Shown one piece after another: positions 23,598 to 33,218 of a stretch of 64,000 bases of DNA. A program made the translations under genes and the position numbers. The stretch comes from Halobacterium sp. CBA1132 (GTDB taxonomy: Archaea; Halobacteriota; Halobacteria; Halobacteriales; Halobacteriaceae): positions 1,612,001 to 1,676,000 of the forward strand of contig NZ_BCMZ01000001.1 of the NCBI RefSeq assembly GCF_001485535.1. The letters are read 5' to 3'. Position 1 is the first letter of the stretch. Each line of letters begins with the position of its first letter. The notes beneath the pieces are model-generated. The model was not told the DNA's origin and searched no databases. It saw only the letters and a program-made list of their open reading frames with translations.

Positions 23598-24528
23598 AGG
23601 CATCATTCTCACAGTACTCGTAGTCTGTCTCGTGGTTGTTCCGCCTGCGACAAGCGTTCCTATAGAAGATAACCACAAACAGTCCGAAAACTCCTGTGTA
23701 GATGCAGCGAAGCATGTTGCTACTGAAAAGAAGCCTGGAGTTGGACTCCATGTGACGTATACAATACAATTCTCTAAGCATGAAAATAGGATATGCGTGA
23801 ACGTAGAGAATAAGGGAGAGATGAAGGTTTCAAGTGCATTTGGATTATTGGTTGATGATACCGGATTCAGCCCTAAAATGCCTGATTTGGAAAGCGGAGA
23901 GTCCAAATCCATCTCAGACAACATCACGCCATATCTGAGCGTTGCTCAAGATAACCACACAGTTAGTGTGAATGCTGGTGGGCAGGAGTTTGACTTCAAT
24001 TTCACTCAGAACTTAAACGCATCAAGCCCAGAGACATCAACCCCATATATCAAAAATATTCAACTTGTTCGAAGAGGTAATCAAACAAAGTTATTCGCTA
24101 CAGTCCACAACCCGGGGAAGCGAGCCTACGGCATCCACGTAAGAGCGGAGACATTCGGAACAGAGGGAGAATTCGAAATCGGGGCTCCACAGCCTGGAAA
24201 CACGAGCGAGTTTAGATTGGATTTGAACGAGGGACCGGGCGAAGTTGTGGCTGGGAAAGTGATGGTCTACGACGATTACAACCAATCAGCGGGGAAGTTC
24301 GACCAGAAGGAGTTCCTCGCGAAGCCGAACGAGACGGCAAACGCGTGGGACGACGACTTCGAGCAAGTTCCGGGGGGAACGGCCGATGTCAGTTACAGTA
24401 ACGAGACGGCGCGGCAGTACCGCGAGGGGTATGTCGACGACGAGGCGTTGTCACCGTTCCAGCGGCGTGCGGGCGCGGTACTCGTGGTTGTCGTGTTAGT
24501 TGGGGCAGTTCTCTGGCGACGACGGTAG
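23587..24528 (+). CDS. Membrane-anchored surface protein, partner of the PKD protein
   Basis: 313 residues from MASKGIILTVLVVCLVVVPP, an N-terminal signal segment, to a C-terminal anchor AGAVLVVVVLVGAVLWRRR. Between them lie two beta-rich, CARDB-like segments (CVNVENKGEMKVSSAFGLLV and LFATVHNPGKRAYGIHVRAE). The ATG is 11 bases inside the preceding gene and is preceded at 6 bases by GAGG, an unusual clear Shine-Dalgarno for this genome, so translation is probably coupled. The first half is markedly AT-rich, the last third returns to normal composition. The pair may form one surface complex with the second protein as anchor; function unknown. Confidence 0.75.
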   Translation: MASKGIILTVLVVCLVVVPPATSVPIEDNHKQSENSCVDAAKHVATEKKPGVGLHVTYTIQFSKHENRICVNVENKGEMKVSSAFGLLVDDTGFSPKMPDLESGESKSISDNITPYLSVAQDNHTVSVNAGGQEFDFNFTQNLNASSPETSTPYIKNIQLVRRGNQTKLFATVHNPGKRAYGIHVRAETFGTEGEFEIGAPQPGNTSEFRLDLNEGPGEVVAGKVMVYDDYNQSAGKFDQKEFLAKPNETANAWDDDFEQVPGGTADVSYSNETARQYREGYVDDEALSPFQRRAGAVLVVVVLVGAVLWRRR

Positions 24529-24531
24529 GCG

Positions 24532-24747
24532 TCAGCGCTCGATACCGCCCTGCTCGGAGATTTGGAGGATATTCCGCATGTTGAGGTAGACGTGCTGGGC
24601 GTCGACGTCCTCGTCTTCGTCGTAGATGTCGCTGACGCGGTGGACGATGGCAGCGACGCGTTCGGCTTCCTCGGAGTCTTCTTCCCGGAGGTCGTCGGCG
24701 ACGTCTCGGAGGACGTCGCGTTTGTCGGCGTGGTCGTAGTCAGGCAT
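24532..24747 (-). CDS. Small uncharacterised haloarchaeal protein
   Basis: 71 residues, MPDYDHADKRDVLRDVADDL to ISEQGGIER. Highly charged and helical; no Cys, no membrane segment, no recognised domain. It lies 12 bases downstream of the Mrp ATPase gene in the same direction and probably shares its transcript. Its 3' end is 3 bases from the stop of the convergent membrane protein gene. Confidence 0.7.
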   Translation of the reverse strand: MPDYDHADKRDVLRDVADDLREEDSEEAERVAAIVHRVSDIYDEDEDVDAQHVYLNMRNILQISEQGGIER

Positions 24748-24759
24748 CGTCGTGGGTCG

Positions 24760-25803
24760 TCAGTGTTTCGCCGGTTGGCTGGCGCTGCGCCGGTGGACGA
24801 GGCCGATCATGTCCGCGGTTTCCGCGACGAACTCGCGGAACGCTTCGCCGGTCTGGTTGTCGTCGTCGAGGACGACTGGTTCGCCGCTGTCGCCGCCTTG
24901 GCGGACGCTGGGGTCGAGCGGGATGGAGCCGAGGAACGGGAGTTCGTTCTCGTCGGCGAAGTCTTGGCCGCCGCCGCTGCCGAAGATGTCGTGGGTGCCG
25001 CCGCAGTCGGGGCAGACGAACCCGCTCATGTTCTCGGCGATGCCGAGGACGGTGGTGTCGTGCCGACCGAACATGCGTAGTCCTTTGCGGGCGTCGTCGA
25101 CGGCGACGTCCTGCGGAGTGGTGACGACGACGGCGCCGGTGAGCGGAACCGTCTGGAGCATGGTGAGTTGGGTGTCGCCGGTGCCCGGTGGGAGGTCGAC
25201 GATGAGGTAGTCGAGGTTCCCCCATTCGACGTCTTCGACGAGTTGCGTGAGGACCTTGTGGACCATGGGGCCGCGCCAGATGACGGGGTCGTCGTCGCCG
25301 ACCATGAACGCCATACTCATGAGTTTCATGCCGTGGCGCTCGGGCGGGACGATGGTGTCGCTCTCGGTGGCTCGTGGGTGGTCGTCGGCGTCGACCATGC
25401 GGGGGACGTTGGGGCCGTAGATGTCGGCGTCGAAGAGGCCGACGCGGGCGCCGCGGTCGGAGAGCCCGGCCGCGAGGTTGACGGCGACAGTGGACTTGCC
25501 GACGCCGCCTTTGCCGGAGGCGACCGCGATGACGTTCTTGACGCCGGGGAGGACATCGCCGCCGTTGCGGTCGGCGATGGCGGCGGTGAGGTCGGGTTCG
25601 AGGCCGGCGTCGGAGAGGACTTCGCGGACGCGGCCGGCAATGTCGGTTTCGGTCGGCGAGTAGGGGGCGCCGAGTGCGAGCGAGAGCGTGACTTTGTCGC
25701 CGTCGACGTCGAGGTCGTTGACGAGGCCGAGGGAGACGATGTCGTCGTCGAGGGAGGGGTCCTCGACGTCGCGGAGGAGGTCCAGCACGTCGTCTTCGTT
25801 CAT
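24760..25803 (-). CDS. mrp: Mrp/NBP35-family Fe-S cluster carrier ATPase
   Basis: 347 residues. An N-terminal MIP18/DUF59-like domain ([20 protein letters not shown]) is fused to a Mrp-type P-loop ATPase with deviant Walker [18 protein letters not shown], switch [14 protein letters not shown] and [20 protein letters not shown]-terminal CPDC in [11 protein letters not shown] is the cluster-binding CxxC of this family. The protein assembles and delivers Fe-S clusters. Upstream frame extensions to 25869 lack family match, so the ATG at 25803 is used. Divergent from moaA, an Fe-S enzyme, 152 bases away; a functional link is plausible but unproven. Confidence 0.92.
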   Translation of the reverse strand: MNEDDVLDLLRDVEDPSLDDDIVSLGLVNDLDVDGDKVTLSLALGAPYSPTETDIAGRVREVLSDAGLEPDLTAAIADRNGGDVLPGVKNVIAVASGKGGVGKSTVAVNLAAGLSDRGARVGLFDADIYGPNVPRMVDADDHPRATESDTIVPPERHGMKLMSMAFMVGDDDPVIWRGPMVHKVLTQLVEDVEWGNLDYLIVDLPPGTGDTQLTMLQTVPLTGAVVVTTPQDVAVDDARKGLRMFGRHDTTVLGIAENMSGFVCPDCGGTHDIFGSGGGQDFADENELPFLGSIPLDPSVRQGGDSGEPVVLDDDNQTGEAFREFVAETADMIGLVHRRSASQPAKH

Positions 25804-25923
25804 GCCCGCGAGTAGGAGACGGTGCGCCGATAAGGGTTGTGTCGAACGAACGTGCGGCCGCAAGCACACACTGCAACCCGAACGTAACGTCTAGGGGTTA
25901 CGAAATCCCCGCTTACACCCACG

Positions 25924-25932
25924 AGTTTAAGC
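25924..25932 (+). promoter_or_regulatory. TATA element of moaA
   Basis: AGTTTAAGC is centred about 28 bases before the ATG at 25956, consistent with leaderless transcription of moaA. Confidence 0.55.
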
Positions 25933-25955
25933 GTCTGTGCGTGCCACATACCAGC

Positions 25956-26993
25956 ATGCTCTCGGACTCGTTCGGGCGCGAGGTCTCCGGCGTCCGGGTC
26001 TCCCTGACGGACCGCTGTAACTTCGACTGTGTCTACTGCCACAACGAGGGGCTGGGGGACACGCGCGGGCCGATGGACCCACGGGACCACGAGATGAGCG
26101 CGGACGACGTGGTGCGGTTCCTCGAAGTCGTCGAGGAGTTCGGCGTCGAGAAGGTGAAACTCACTGGCGGCGAGCCGATGCTCCGGGACGACCTCGAAGA
26201 GATTATTCGACGCACTCCGGATTCGATGGAGGTGTCGATGACGACCAACGGGACGTTCCTCCCGGGACGCGCCGAGGACCTCGTGGACGCGGGCCTCGAA
26301 CGAGTGAACGTCTCTCAGGACGCGCTGGACGCCGAGGACTTCAAGGCGCTCACGAAGAGCGGCGCCTACGAGAAGGTCCTCGAAGGCGTGCGGGCGGCCG
26401 TCGACGCCGGGCTGGACCCCGTGAAACTGAACATGGTCGTGTTCCGGAAGACGGCGGGCTACGTGCCGGAGATGGTCGACCACGTCGCGGAGAACGACGC
26501 GCTCCAACTCCAGCTCATCGAGTACATGCCGGAAATCGCGGGCCACCCGGAGTGGGCCGTCGACATCGACGACGTCCACGACTGGCTCGAAGAGCGCGCG
26601 GACCGCGTCGAACACCGCGAGATGCACGACCGACGGCGGTACTACGTGAACGGTGGTGTCGCGAGCGACGCGAGCGACACCTCGTCGGACGAGTCCGACG
26701 GTGGGATGGTCGAAATCGTCGACCCCGTCGGCAACGAGGAGTTCTGCGCGAACTGCCACCGCGTGCGCGTGACACACGAAGGCTACCTGAAGGGGTGTCT
26801 GAACCGCAACGACGACCTGCGGTCGATGGGCGAGATGTCGAGGGACGAGATTCGCGAGGCGTTCCGCGAGACCGTCGAGAACCGCGTGCCGTACTACGGC
26901 GAGTACATGGTCGAGGACGGCGACGGCGGCTGGGAGGTCAACGACGACTACGTCGAAGTGTATGCGGACGGCGGCACCGACCACACGAACTGA
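25956..26993 (+). CDS. moaA: GTP 3',8-cyclase MoaA
   Basis: 345 residues. The radical-SAM motif is C21-x3-C25-x2-C28 (RCNFDCVYC), with the SAM-binding GGEP in KLTGGEPML. The second cluster site is [19 protein letters not shown] near residues 265-285. The enzyme makes the first molybdopterin precursor, as needed by the aor product and other enzymes. Residues about 231-250 ([19 protein letters not shown]) form a low-complexity linker encoded by two perfect DNA hairpins; this looks like an in-frame insertion. The C-terminus DGGTDHTN departs from the usual GG tail. Start at [10 protein letters not shown] is set by the TATA distance. Confidence 0.92.
   Translation: MLSDSFGREVSGVRVSLTDRCNFDCVYCHNEGLGDTRGPMDPRDHEMSADDVVRFLEVVEEFGVEKVKLTGGEPMLRDDLEEIIRRTPDSMEVSMTTNGTFLPGRAEDLVDAGLERVNVSQDALDAEDFKALTKSGAYEKVLEGVRAAVDAGLDPVKLNMVVFRKTAGYVPEMVDHVAENDALQLQLIEYMPEIAGHPEWAVDIDDVHDWLEERADRVEHREMHDRRRYYVNGGVASDASDTSSDESDGGMVEIVDPVGNEEFCANCHRVRVTHEGYLKGCLNRNDDLRSMGEMSRDEIREAFRETVENRVPYYGEYMVEDGDGGWEVNDDYVEVYADGGTDHTN
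26655..26699. repeat. Two tandem perfect hairpins inside moaA
   Basis: GGTGTCGC/GCGACACC (26655-26681) has an 11-base loop GAGCGACGCGA; GTCGGAC/GTCCGAC (26684-26699) follows after two bases. Both keep the reading frame and encode the Ala/Ser/Asp linker of MoaA. The loop matches the intergenic hairpin family elsewhere in the window. Confidence 0.75.
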
Positions 26994-27067
26994 CGCCGCT
27001 CAGTTGTCGGTCGAAGGGATGCAGTCGTGGGTCCGGTTGGCAGGCTCCACCAACGCCCTTTCGTGAT

Positions 27068-27075
27068 GTTTAAGT
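27068..27075 (+). promoter_or_regulatory. TATA element upstream of tRNA-Ser and the rps13 operon
   Basis: GTTTAAGT lies about 90 bases before tRNA-Ser. If used, the transcript starts near 27,098 and runs through the tRNA into rps13, which would then be released by tRNA processing. Confidence 0.45.
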
Positions 27076-27159
27076 ACGGGCCGCGATTTCTCACGAACGC
27101 AGTCACTGTAGGGGCGCCAGGTCCCGAGTCCGAGAGGGCGAAGATACACCCGAAAGCGT

Positions 27160-27242
27160 GTCGTGGTAGCCTAGCCTGGTCAAGGCGCAGGGTTGCTAAC
27201 TCTGTGGCGTAAGCCTCCGGGGTTCAAATCCCCGCCACGACG
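27160..27242 (+). tRNA. trnS: tRNA-Ser (GCU)
   Basis: The acceptor arms GTCGTGG (27160-27166) and CCACGAC (27235-27241) pair, with a G discriminator at 27242. The anticodon loop reads TTGCTAA, anticodon GCU, decoding AGC/AGU. A long variable arm (TGGCGTAAGCCTC) identifies a class II tRNA, and the T-loop is GGTTCAAATCC. No CCA is encoded. It lies 22 bases before rps13, so it is probably part of the ribosomal operon transcript. Confidence 0.93.
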
Positions 27243-27264
27243 CCTTTCCACACAACACCAAAAC

Positions 27265-27771
27265 ATGAGTTCGGAAGAACAAGACGCGGACGAGGACATT
27301 CAGTACTTCGTCCGCATCGGGCAGACAGACCTCGACGGTACCAAGTCCGTCGAGCGTGCGCTCGCGGAACTCGACGGCATCGGCCGACGAGTCTCGCGAG
27401 TCGTCGCGGAGAACGCGGATGTCGACCGCACCGCGACGATTGGCCGTCTTGATGACGACATCATCGACGACATCAAGACAGCCGTCAACGAGTTCGCAGA
27501 CCACGCTCCGGAGTGGCTCACGAACCGTCGGAACGACTTTTACTCCGGCGAGACCCAGCACGTCACCGGCAACGACGTCAACCTGACGCGCGACCAGGAC
27601 ATCAATCGGATGCAGATGATTCGGTCCTACAAGGGCATCCGACACGAGCGCGGACAGAAGGTCCGCGGTCAGCGCACCAAGTCCACCGGTCGTACGGAAG
27701 GTACCATCGGCGTCAACGTCGAGGCTATCAAGGAAGAACAGGCAGAAGAAGCAGCGGGTGAGGAAGAATAA
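27265..27771 (+). CDS. rps13: 30S ribosomal protein S13 (uS13)
   Basis: 168 residues. The archaeal S13 pattern is clear: [20 protein letters not shown], then [20 protein letters not shown] and the basic [20 protein letters not shown] that contacts 16S rRNA and tRNA. An acidic tail ([12 protein letters not shown]) is a halophile feature. It begins a long operon, and its TAA overlaps the rps4 ATG as TAATG, favouring coupled translation. The start at 27265 is the family start; frames opening inside tRNA-Ser are excluded. Confidence 0.97.
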   Translation: MSSEEQDADEDIQYFVRIGQTDLDGTKSVERALAELDGIGRRVSRVVAENADVDRTATIGRLDDDIIDDIKTAVNEFADHAPEWLTNRRNDFYSGETQHVTGNDVNLTRDQDINRMQMIRSYKGIRHERGQKVRGQRTKSTGRTEGTIGVNVEAIKEEQAEEAAGEEE

Positions 27772-28283
27772 TGGCGCTCCCAGGTGAGAACACCAAGTTC
27801 TACGAGACGCCGAATCACCCGTATCAGGGCGAACGCATCTCCGAGGAGAGCGACCTCGTCTCCCGGTACGGCCTGAAGAACAAGGAGGAACTCTGGCGTG
27901 CGCAGTCCGAACTGCGCAACTTCCGCCGCGAGGCGCGCCGCCTGCTCGGCCGCACGGAGGCCGTCAGCGGCGAGGAGTTCGTCTCGCGCCTGCAGCGCAT
28001 CGGCGTGCTCTCCAATCAGGAGAGCCTCGACGACGTCCTGTCGCTCGACGTGACGGATGTCCTCGAACGCCGCCTGCAGACGGTCGTCTACCGCGAGGGT
28101 CTCGCGAACACTGTCGGGCAAGCCCGTCAGTTCATCTCCCACGGCCACATCACGGTCGACGGGAGTCGCGTCACGGAACCCTCCTACAAGGTCGACGTCT
28201 CCGAGGAGGACGCCATCGCGTTCGACGAACGAAGCGACCTCACAGACGAACTGCACCCGGCTCGCGCCGGTGCACAGGAGTAA
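27771..28283 (+). CDS. rps4: 30S ribosomal protein S4 (uS4)
   Basis: 170 residues, the archaeal S4 length. The N-terminal part ([20 protein letters not shown]) leads into the S4 RNA-binding domain [34 protein letters not shown] in two consecutive stretches. S4 nucleates 30S assembly and often represses its own operon. It overlaps rps13 by two bases at the start and precedes rps11 by 6 bases. Confidence 0.97.
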   Translation: MALPGENTKFYETPNHPYQGERISEESDLVSRYGLKNKEELWRAQSELRNFRREARRLLGRTEAVSGEEFVSRLQRIGVLSNQESLDDVLSLDVTDVLERRLQTVVYREGLANTVGQARQFISHGHITVDGSRVTEPSYKVDVSEEDAIAFDERSDLTDELHPARAGAQE

Positions 28284-28289
28284 CACAAT

Positions 28290-28673
28290 ATGGCTGACGA
28301 CACCAAATGGGGCATCGCGCACATCCACGCCTCGTTCAACAACACCATCATGACGGTCACCGACGAGACGGGCGCCGAGACGCTCGCAAAGTCGAGTGGC
28401 GGTACCGTGGTGAAGCAGAACCGTGACGAGGCGTCGCCGTACGCCGCGATGCAGATGGCCGAACAGCTCGCCGAAGACGTCTTAGACCAGGGCATCGACA
28501 AAGTGCACGTTCGCGTGCGCGGCCCCGGTGGTAACCTCCAGCGCAGCCCGGGTCCGGGCGCGCAGGCCGCCATCCGCGCGCTCGCTCGCGCCGGTCTCGA
28601 AATCGGCCGCATCGAGGACGTGACCCCCGTCCCCCACGACGGGACGCGTCCGCCGAAGAACAGCGGGTACTAA
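28290..28673 (+). CDS. rps11: 30S ribosomal protein S11 (uS11)
   Basis: 127 residues. [20 protein letters not shown] at the start and [20 protein letters not shown] in the second half are signature S11 segments, ending [15 protein letters not shown]11 lines the mRNA exit channel of the 30S platform. Three bases separate its stop from rpoD. Confidence 0.97.
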   Translation: MADDTKWGIAHIHASFNNTIMTVTDETGAETLAKSSGGTVVKQNRDEASPYAAMQMAEQLAEDVLDQGIDKVHVRVRGPGGNLQRSPGPGAQAAIRALARAGLEIGRIEDVTPVPHDGTRPPKNSGY

Positions 28674-28676
28674 GCC

Positions 28677-29420
28677 ATGAGCACGGACTTCGACGTCGAA
28701 TTCATCGACCGCGACGAACGGGAAGCCCGGTTCGTCGTTCGCAACATCACGCCGGCGTTCGCGAACGGTATTCGGCGAGCGATTATCGCCGACGTTCCGA
28801 CGCTGTCTATCGACAGCGTCCGGTTCGTCGAGAACTCCAGTGTGATGTTCGACGAACAGCTCGCGCTGCGCCTCGGCCTCGTCCCGCTGACGACGCCCGA
28901 GGACTTCGCGGAGGGTGACACGGTCACGCTCGCGCTCGACGTCGAGGGCCCGGGGACGGCGTACTCCGGGGACCTGGTCTGTCAGGACCCCGAAGTGGCA
29001 GCCGCCGACGAGAACATCCCCATCATCGAGCTCAAAGACGACCAGCGTCTCGAACTGGAGGCCGACGCGGAACTCGGCTACGGCCGCGACCACGCCAAAC
29101 ACCAAGGCGGCGTCGCGGTCGGCTACCGACACCTCCAGCGCGTGAACGTCGTCGGCGACGCCGACGAGTACGCCGACGAGGAGCCACAGATGCTCCGCGG
29201 CGTTCTCGAGGAGGACGGCGAACTCGTGCCGACCGACGACTTCGACAACGACCTCACGAACCGGTACCCCGGCAAGGAGCTCGAAGTCGAGGACGTCCCC
29301 GGCGCGTTCGTCTTCCACGTCGAATCCGACGGCTCGATGCCCGTAACAGAGCTAGTTCTCCGAGCAGTCGACTCCCTGGTCGACCGCGCGGACGAACTCG
29401 AACAGGCAGTCCAAATATAA
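28677..29420 (+). CDS. rpoD: DNA-directed RNA polymerase subunit D (Rpo3)
   Basis: 247 residues; archaeal Rpo3, the counterpart of bacterial alpha, which nucleates polymerase assembly. Typical parts are [40 protein letters not shown] and [14 protein letters not shown]. No Fe-S cluster cysteine domain is present; the middle section holds one Cys (LVCQDPEV), as in other haloarchaea. It lies in the same operon as S13-S4-S11; tRNA-Leu follows 125 bases later. Confidence 0.97.
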   Translation: MSTDFDVEFIDRDEREARFVVRNITPAFANGIRRAIIADVPTLSIDSVRFVENSSVMFDEQLALRLGLVPLTTPEDFAEGDTVTLALDVEGPGTAYSGDLVCQDPEVAAADENIPIIELKDDQRLELEADAELGYGRDHAKHQGGVAVGYRHLQRVNVVGDADEYADEEPQMLRGVLEEDGELVPTDDFDNDLTNRYPGKELEVEDVPGAFVFHVESDGSMPVTELVLRAVDSLVDRADELEQAVQI

Positions 29421-29545
29421 CATGATTGCTCCGACCCACACTACCGCGCCGACGCCCACTCCTGCCCCTGGAGCCTCGGGCCCGGCAATCGAAATCGGTA
29501 AAAAGGGTCGGGAGCTACAGAGAAGCGAAGCGCCACCGCGGCCGT

Positions 29546-29630
29546 GCAGGGATAGCCAAGTTAGGCCAAAGGCGCAGCGTTCAGGGCGCTGTCCCGTAGG
29601 GGTTCGCAGGTTCAAATCCTGCTCCCTGCA
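29546..29630 (+). tRNA. trnL: tRNA-Leu (CAG)
   Basis: The acceptor arms GCAGGGA and TCCCTGC pair, with A as discriminator at 29630. The anticodon stem-loop GCGTTCAGGGCGC gives CAG, decoding CUG. The long variable arm (TGTCCCGTAGGGG) marks a class II tRNA, and the T-loop is GGTTCAAATCC. It sits between rpoD and rpl18e, so the two halves of the operon are separated by a tRNA that needs processing. Confidence 0.93.
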
Positions 29631-29663
29631 CTCGACTTCTCACAACTTTCCAGGAGTACGAGC

Positions 29664-30017
29664 ATGAGTAAGACAAGTCCGAGACTCAGCAGTCTCATCG
29701 CCGAACTGAAGTCCGTCGCCCGAGATTCGGGCACGGACGTCTGGCACGACGTCGCGGGTCGGCTGGAGAAGCCGCGCCGCACGCACGCCGAGGTGAACCT
29801 GAGTCGCATCGAACGTTACGCGAACGAGGACGAGACCGTCGTCGTCCCCGGCAAAGTGCTGGGGTCCGGCGCGCTTCGAAAGTCCGTCACCGTTGCTGCC
29901 GTGGATTTCTCCGGCAGCGCGAAGACGAAAATCGAGCACGCCGACGGCGAGGCCGTCCATCTGGAACAGGCAGTCGAACAGAACCCCGAAGGATCCGACG
30001 TGCGGGTGATGCGATGA
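29664..30017 (+). CDS. rpl18e: 50S ribosomal protein L18e (eL18)
   Basis: 117 residues. [20 protein letters not shown] and [20 protein letters not shown] are typical of archaeal L18e, with [20 protein letters not shown] in the core. It overlaps rpl13 by ATGA at 30014-30017. The start lies 33 bases after tRNA-Leu. Confidence 0.96.
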   Translation: MSKTSPRLSSLIAELKSVARDSGTDVWHDVAGRLEKPRRTHAEVNLSRIERYANEDETVVVPGKVLGSGALRKSVTVAAVDFSGSAKTKIEHADGEAVHLEQAVEQNPEGSDVRVMR

Positions 30018-30451
30018 GTCTCGCAGAATTCGACGCCGACGTGGTTGTCGACGCGCGAGACTGCATCATGGGTCGCGTGGCGAGCAACGTCGCCGAACGC
30101 GCCCTCGACGGCGAGTCCATCGCTGTCGTCAACGCCGAGGAGGCAGTCATCACCGGCACCGAGGAGGACATCTTCGAGACGTACAACAAGCGAGCGGAGC
30201 TGGGCTCCGACAGCGGTCCGTACTATCCGAAACGCCCGGACGGCGTGTTCAAGCGCGCCATCCGTGGCATGCTGCCGTACAAGCAGCAGGACGGCCGCGA
30301 GGCGTTCGAGAACGTCCGCGTGTACGTCGGTAACCCGTTCGACGATGACGGCGAAGTCATCGAGGGAACGTCGCTTGACCGACTCTCGACGATTCGCTTC
30401 GTCACCGTCGGCGATGTCTCCAAGGAACTAGGTGCTAACGTCACATGGTAA
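30014..30451 (+). CDS. rpl13: 50S ribosomal protein L13 (uL13)
   Basis: 145 residues. The pattern [20 protein letters not shown], then [40 protein letters not shown], is archaeal L13. It binds 23S rRNA early in assembly. The start overlaps rpl18e by 4 bases and the end overlaps rps9 by 7. Confidence 0.96.
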   Translation: MSLAEFDADVVVDARDCIMGRVASNVAERALDGESIAVVNAEEAVITGTEEDIFETYNKRAELGSDSGPYYPKRPDGVFKRAIRGMLPYKQQDGREAFENVRVYVGNPFDDDGEVIEGTSLDRLSTIRFVTVGDVSKELGANVTW

Positions 30452-30843
30452 CCAACACGTCCGGTAAGAAGAAGACGGCTGTCGCTCGCGCGACAGTCAG
30501 CGACGGAGAGGGTCGTGTCCGAATCAACTCCAAGCCCGTCGAACTCGTCGACCCGGAGATGTCGCGCCTGAAGATGCTGGAGCCGTTCCGCATCGCTGGC
30601 GAGGACCTCCGAGACGACGTCGACGTCGATATCGACGTCTCGGGTGGCGGGTTCGCGGGTCAGGCTGACGCCGTCCGCACCGCCATCGCGCGCGGGCTGG
30701 TCGAGCATTACGGCGACGCCGAACTCCGGGACGCGTACCGTGAGTTCGACCGCAGTCTGCTGGTCAACGACGTCCGGCAGTCCGAGTCCAAGAAGTGGGG
30801 CGGCCCCGGTGCCCGCGCCCGCTACCAGAAGTCCTACCGCTGA
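30445..30843 (+). CDS. rps9: 30S ribosomal protein S9 (uS9)
   Basis: 132 residues with the S9 features [40 protein letters not shown] and a basic C-terminus [15 protein letters not shown], whose last residues reach the P-site tRNA. It overlaps rpl13 by 7 bases and is followed 15 bases later by rpoN. Confidence 0.97.
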   Translation: MVTNTSGKKKTAVARATVSDGEGRVRINSKPVELVDPEMSRLKMLEPFRIAGEDLRDDVDVDIDVSGGGFAGQADAVRTAIARGLVEHYGDAELRDAYREFDRSLLVNDVRQSESKKWGGPGARARYQKSYR

Positions 30844-30858
30844 GGTGACCAAATCATG

Positions 30859-31056
30859 ATGGTACCAGTCCGGTGTTTCACGTGCGGTAACGTCGTCGGC
30901 GAGTACTGGGAAGAGTTCAAGGCACGCGCCGAGACCCACGACGGCGACGAGGACCCAGCGGACGTGCTGGACGACCTCGGCGTGGACCGGCACTGCTGTC
31001 GACGCATGATGGTCTCCCACCAGGACCTCGTGGACGTCGTCTCGCCCTACCAGTAA
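30859..31056 (+). CDS. rpoN: DNA-directed RNA polymerase subunit N (Rpo10)
   Basis: 65 residues from the second of two adjacent ATGs (30856 is the alternative). The zinc-binding motif is CFTCGN at the N-terminus with HCCRRMM near residues 45-51. Rpo10 is a small assembly subunit equivalent to eukaryotic Rpb10. Its TAA overlaps the ATG of rpoK (TAATG). Confidence 0.96.
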   Translation: MVPVRCFTCGNVVGEYWEEFKARAETHDGDEDPADVLDDLGVDRHCCRRMMVSHQDLVDVVSPYQ

Positions 31057-31235
31057 TGAGCGACACACAACACTTCAATCGGTACGAGAAGGCCCGCATC
31101 ATCGGTGCGCGAGCGCTGCAGGTGTCGTACGGGGCGCCCGTGCTGGTCGACACCGACCAGACGGAGCCCATCCTCATCGCGGCCGAGGAGTACGACGCGG
31201 ACGCGCTCCCGTTCACTGTCCGGAGGGACAACTGA
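31056..31235 (+). CDS. rpoK: DNA-directed RNA polymerase subunit K (Rpo6)
   Basis: 59 residues, [20 protein letters not shown] to LPFTVRRDN. The core [16 protein letters not shown] is the omega/Rpb6 fold that clamps the largest subunit. The start overlaps the rpoN stop, and enolase begins two bases after its TGA. The frame is clear in the DNA even though it is short. Confidence 0.95.
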   Translation: MSDTQHFNRYEKARIIGARALQVSYGAPVLVDTDQTEPILIAAEEYDADALPFTVRRDN

Positions 31236-31236
31236 G

Positions 31237-32433
31237 ATGACGCGCATCGAGTCCGTCCGATTCCGGCCGATTCTGGACTCCCGCGGCAACAAGACCGTGG
31301 AAGCCGAGGTCGTGACCGAGGACGGCGGGTTCGGCCGTGCTGCGGCGCCGTCGGGCGCCAGCACGGGCGAGCACGAGGCAGTCGAACTCCCCGTCGAGGA
31401 GGCGATTGCGGCGGCGCGCGAACACGTCGCACCGCGCCTCGAGGGCCGGGAGTTCGCCGGCGACCAGCGCGGCGTCGACGCCGCACTGCACGCCGCCGAC
31501 GGCACGGAGGACTTCTCCGACGTCGGGGCGAACAGCGCGGTCGCCACTAGCATGGCGGCCGCGAAGGCCGCCGCGGACGTGCTCGGTGTGCAGCTGTACC
31601 AGCATCTCGGCGGCGCCTTCCGCGGGCGGAACTTCCCGGTGCCGCTCGGGAACGTCGTCGGCGGCGGCGAACACGCCGCCGACGCGACCGCGATTCAGGA
31701 GTTCCTCGCAGCGCCCGTCGGCGCGCCGAGCGTCCGGCAGGCGGTGTTCGCGAACGCCGCGGTCCACGAGCGCGTGGGCGAACTCCTCGAAGAGCGCGGC
31801 GAGGCCGCCGCGAAAGGCGACGAGGGTGCGTGGGCGCCGTCCATCGACGACGCCGCCGCCTTCGAAATCGTCGACGAGGCCACCAGCGACGTCGCCGAAG
31901 AGTTCGGCTTCGACGTCCAGTTCGGTCTCGACATGGCGGCCGCCGAGCGCTACGACGGTGGCGAGTACGTCTACGGTGACGAGGTCCGCTCCACCGAGGA
32001 GCAGATCGAGTACGTCGCCGGACTCGTCGAGGAGTACGACCTCGCGTACGTCGAGGACCCGCTCGACGAGAACGACTTCGAGGCGTTCGCGACGCTGACC
32101 GAGCAGGTCGGCGACGACACGCTCGTCTGCGGGGACGACCTCTTCGTGACGAGCGTGGAGCGACTCCGCGACGGCATCGAGGTCGGCGCGGCCAACAGCA
32201 TCCTCGTAAAGCCCAACCAGATCGGGACGCTCTCGGACGCGTTCGACGCGATCGAGTTGGCGACCCGGAACGGCTACGAGGCCGTGGTCTCCCACCGCAG
32301 CGGCGAGACCGAGGACACGACAATCGCACACCTCGCCGTGGCGGCCGACGCTCCGTTCATCAAGACGGGGACGGTCGGCGGCGAGCGAACCGCCAAGCTG
32401 AACGAACTCATCCGCATCGCGGACGAAGCATGA
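31237..32433 (+). CDS. eno: Enolase (phosphopyruvate hydratase)
   Basis: 398 residues converting 2-phosphoglycerate to phosphoenolpyruvate. Diagnostic segments: [37 protein letters not shown] region, [15 protein letters not shown] with metal ligands, [20 protein letters not shown] with the catalytic Lys and [18 protein letters not shown] with the His-Arg-Ser loop. The family start [17 protein letters not shown] is used. A 3' ATGA overlap joins it to rps2. Confidence 0.97.
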   Translation: MTRIESVRFRPILDSRGNKTVEAEVVTEDGGFGRAAAPSGASTGEHEAVELPVEEAIAAAREHVAPRLEGREFAGDQRGVDAALHAADGTEDFSDVGANSAVATSMAAAKAAADVLGVQLYQHLGGAFRGRNFPVPLGNVVGGGEHAADATAIQEFLAAPVGAPSVRQAVFANAAVHERVGELLEERGEAAAKGDEGAWAPSIDDAAAFEIVDEATSDVAEEFGFDVQFGLDMAAAERYDGGEYVYGDEVRSTEEQIEYVAGLVEEYDLAYVEDPLDENDFEAFATLTEQVGDDTLVCGDDLFVTSVERLRDGIEVGAANSILVKPNQIGTLSDAFDAIELATRNGYEAVVSHRSGETEDTTIAHLAVAADAPFIKTGTVGGERTAKLNELIRIADEA

Positions 32434-33173
32434 GCGAGAACGAATCCGACACAGAGGCCGACCTCGAGGACGCCCCGGAGCAGGCAGCGGAGTCTGCCGC
32501 CGAGGCCGCCGAGAGCGACGCCCAGACAGACGAACAGCCCACCGAAGAGGAGCCGGGAGCGGCGGTCACCGAGGACGTCATGTCCGACGAGGAGGCCGAC
32601 CTGCTCATCCCCGTCGAGGACTACCTCGGCGCCGGTGTCCACATCGGTACCCAGCAGAAGACAAACGACATGGACCGGTTCATCCACCGCGTCCGCACGG
32701 ACGGCCTCTACGTGCTCGACGTCTCGAAGACGGACGAGCGCATCCGGACGGCCGCCGACTTCCTGGCGAACTACGACCCGGAGCAGATTCTGGTCACGTC
32801 GTCGCGCCAGTACGGTCGCTTCCCCGCGGAGAAGTTCGCGGAAGCGGTCGGCGCACGCGCCCGGACGGGACGGTTCATCCCGGGAACGCTGACGAACCCG
32901 CAGTACGACGGCTACATCGAGCCGGACGTCCTCGTCGTCACCGACCCCATCGGCGACGCGCAGGCCGTCAAGGAAGCCATCACGGTCGGCATTCCCGTGA
33001 TCGCGATGTGCGACTCGAACAACCAGACGAGCAACGTCGACCTCGTCGTCCCGACGAACAACAAGGGGCGGCGCGCGCTGTCGGTGGTCTACTGGCTGCT
33101 CGCCAACGAGACGCTCGACCGCCGCGGCGCAGAGCCGACGTACGGCCTCGACGACTTCGAGGACGGACTGTAG
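32430..33173 (+). CDS. rps2: 30S ribosomal protein S2 (uS2)
   Basis: 247 residues. An acidic extension of about 60 residues precedes the S2 core: [60 protein letters not shown] and [20 protein letters not shown]. It is the last gene of the long ribosomal/polymerase/enolase operon and overlaps eno by 4 bases. Confidence 0.97.
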   Translation: MSENESDTEADLEDAPEQAAESAAEAAESDAQTDEQPTEEEPGAAVTEDVMSDEEADLLIPVEDYLGAGVHIGTQQKTNDMDRFIHRVRTDGLYVLDVSKTDERIRTAADFLANYDPEQILVTSSRQYGRFPAEKFAEAVGARARTGRFIPGTLTNPQYDGYIEPDVLVVTDPIGDAQAVKEAITVGIPVIAMCDSNNQTSNVDLVVPTNNKGRRALSVVYWLLANETLDRRGAEPTYGLDDFEDGL

Positions 33174-33218
33174 GCTTCCGCGTTCGTACTTTTCAGTAAT
33201 CAGACCGACCAGCGACGG

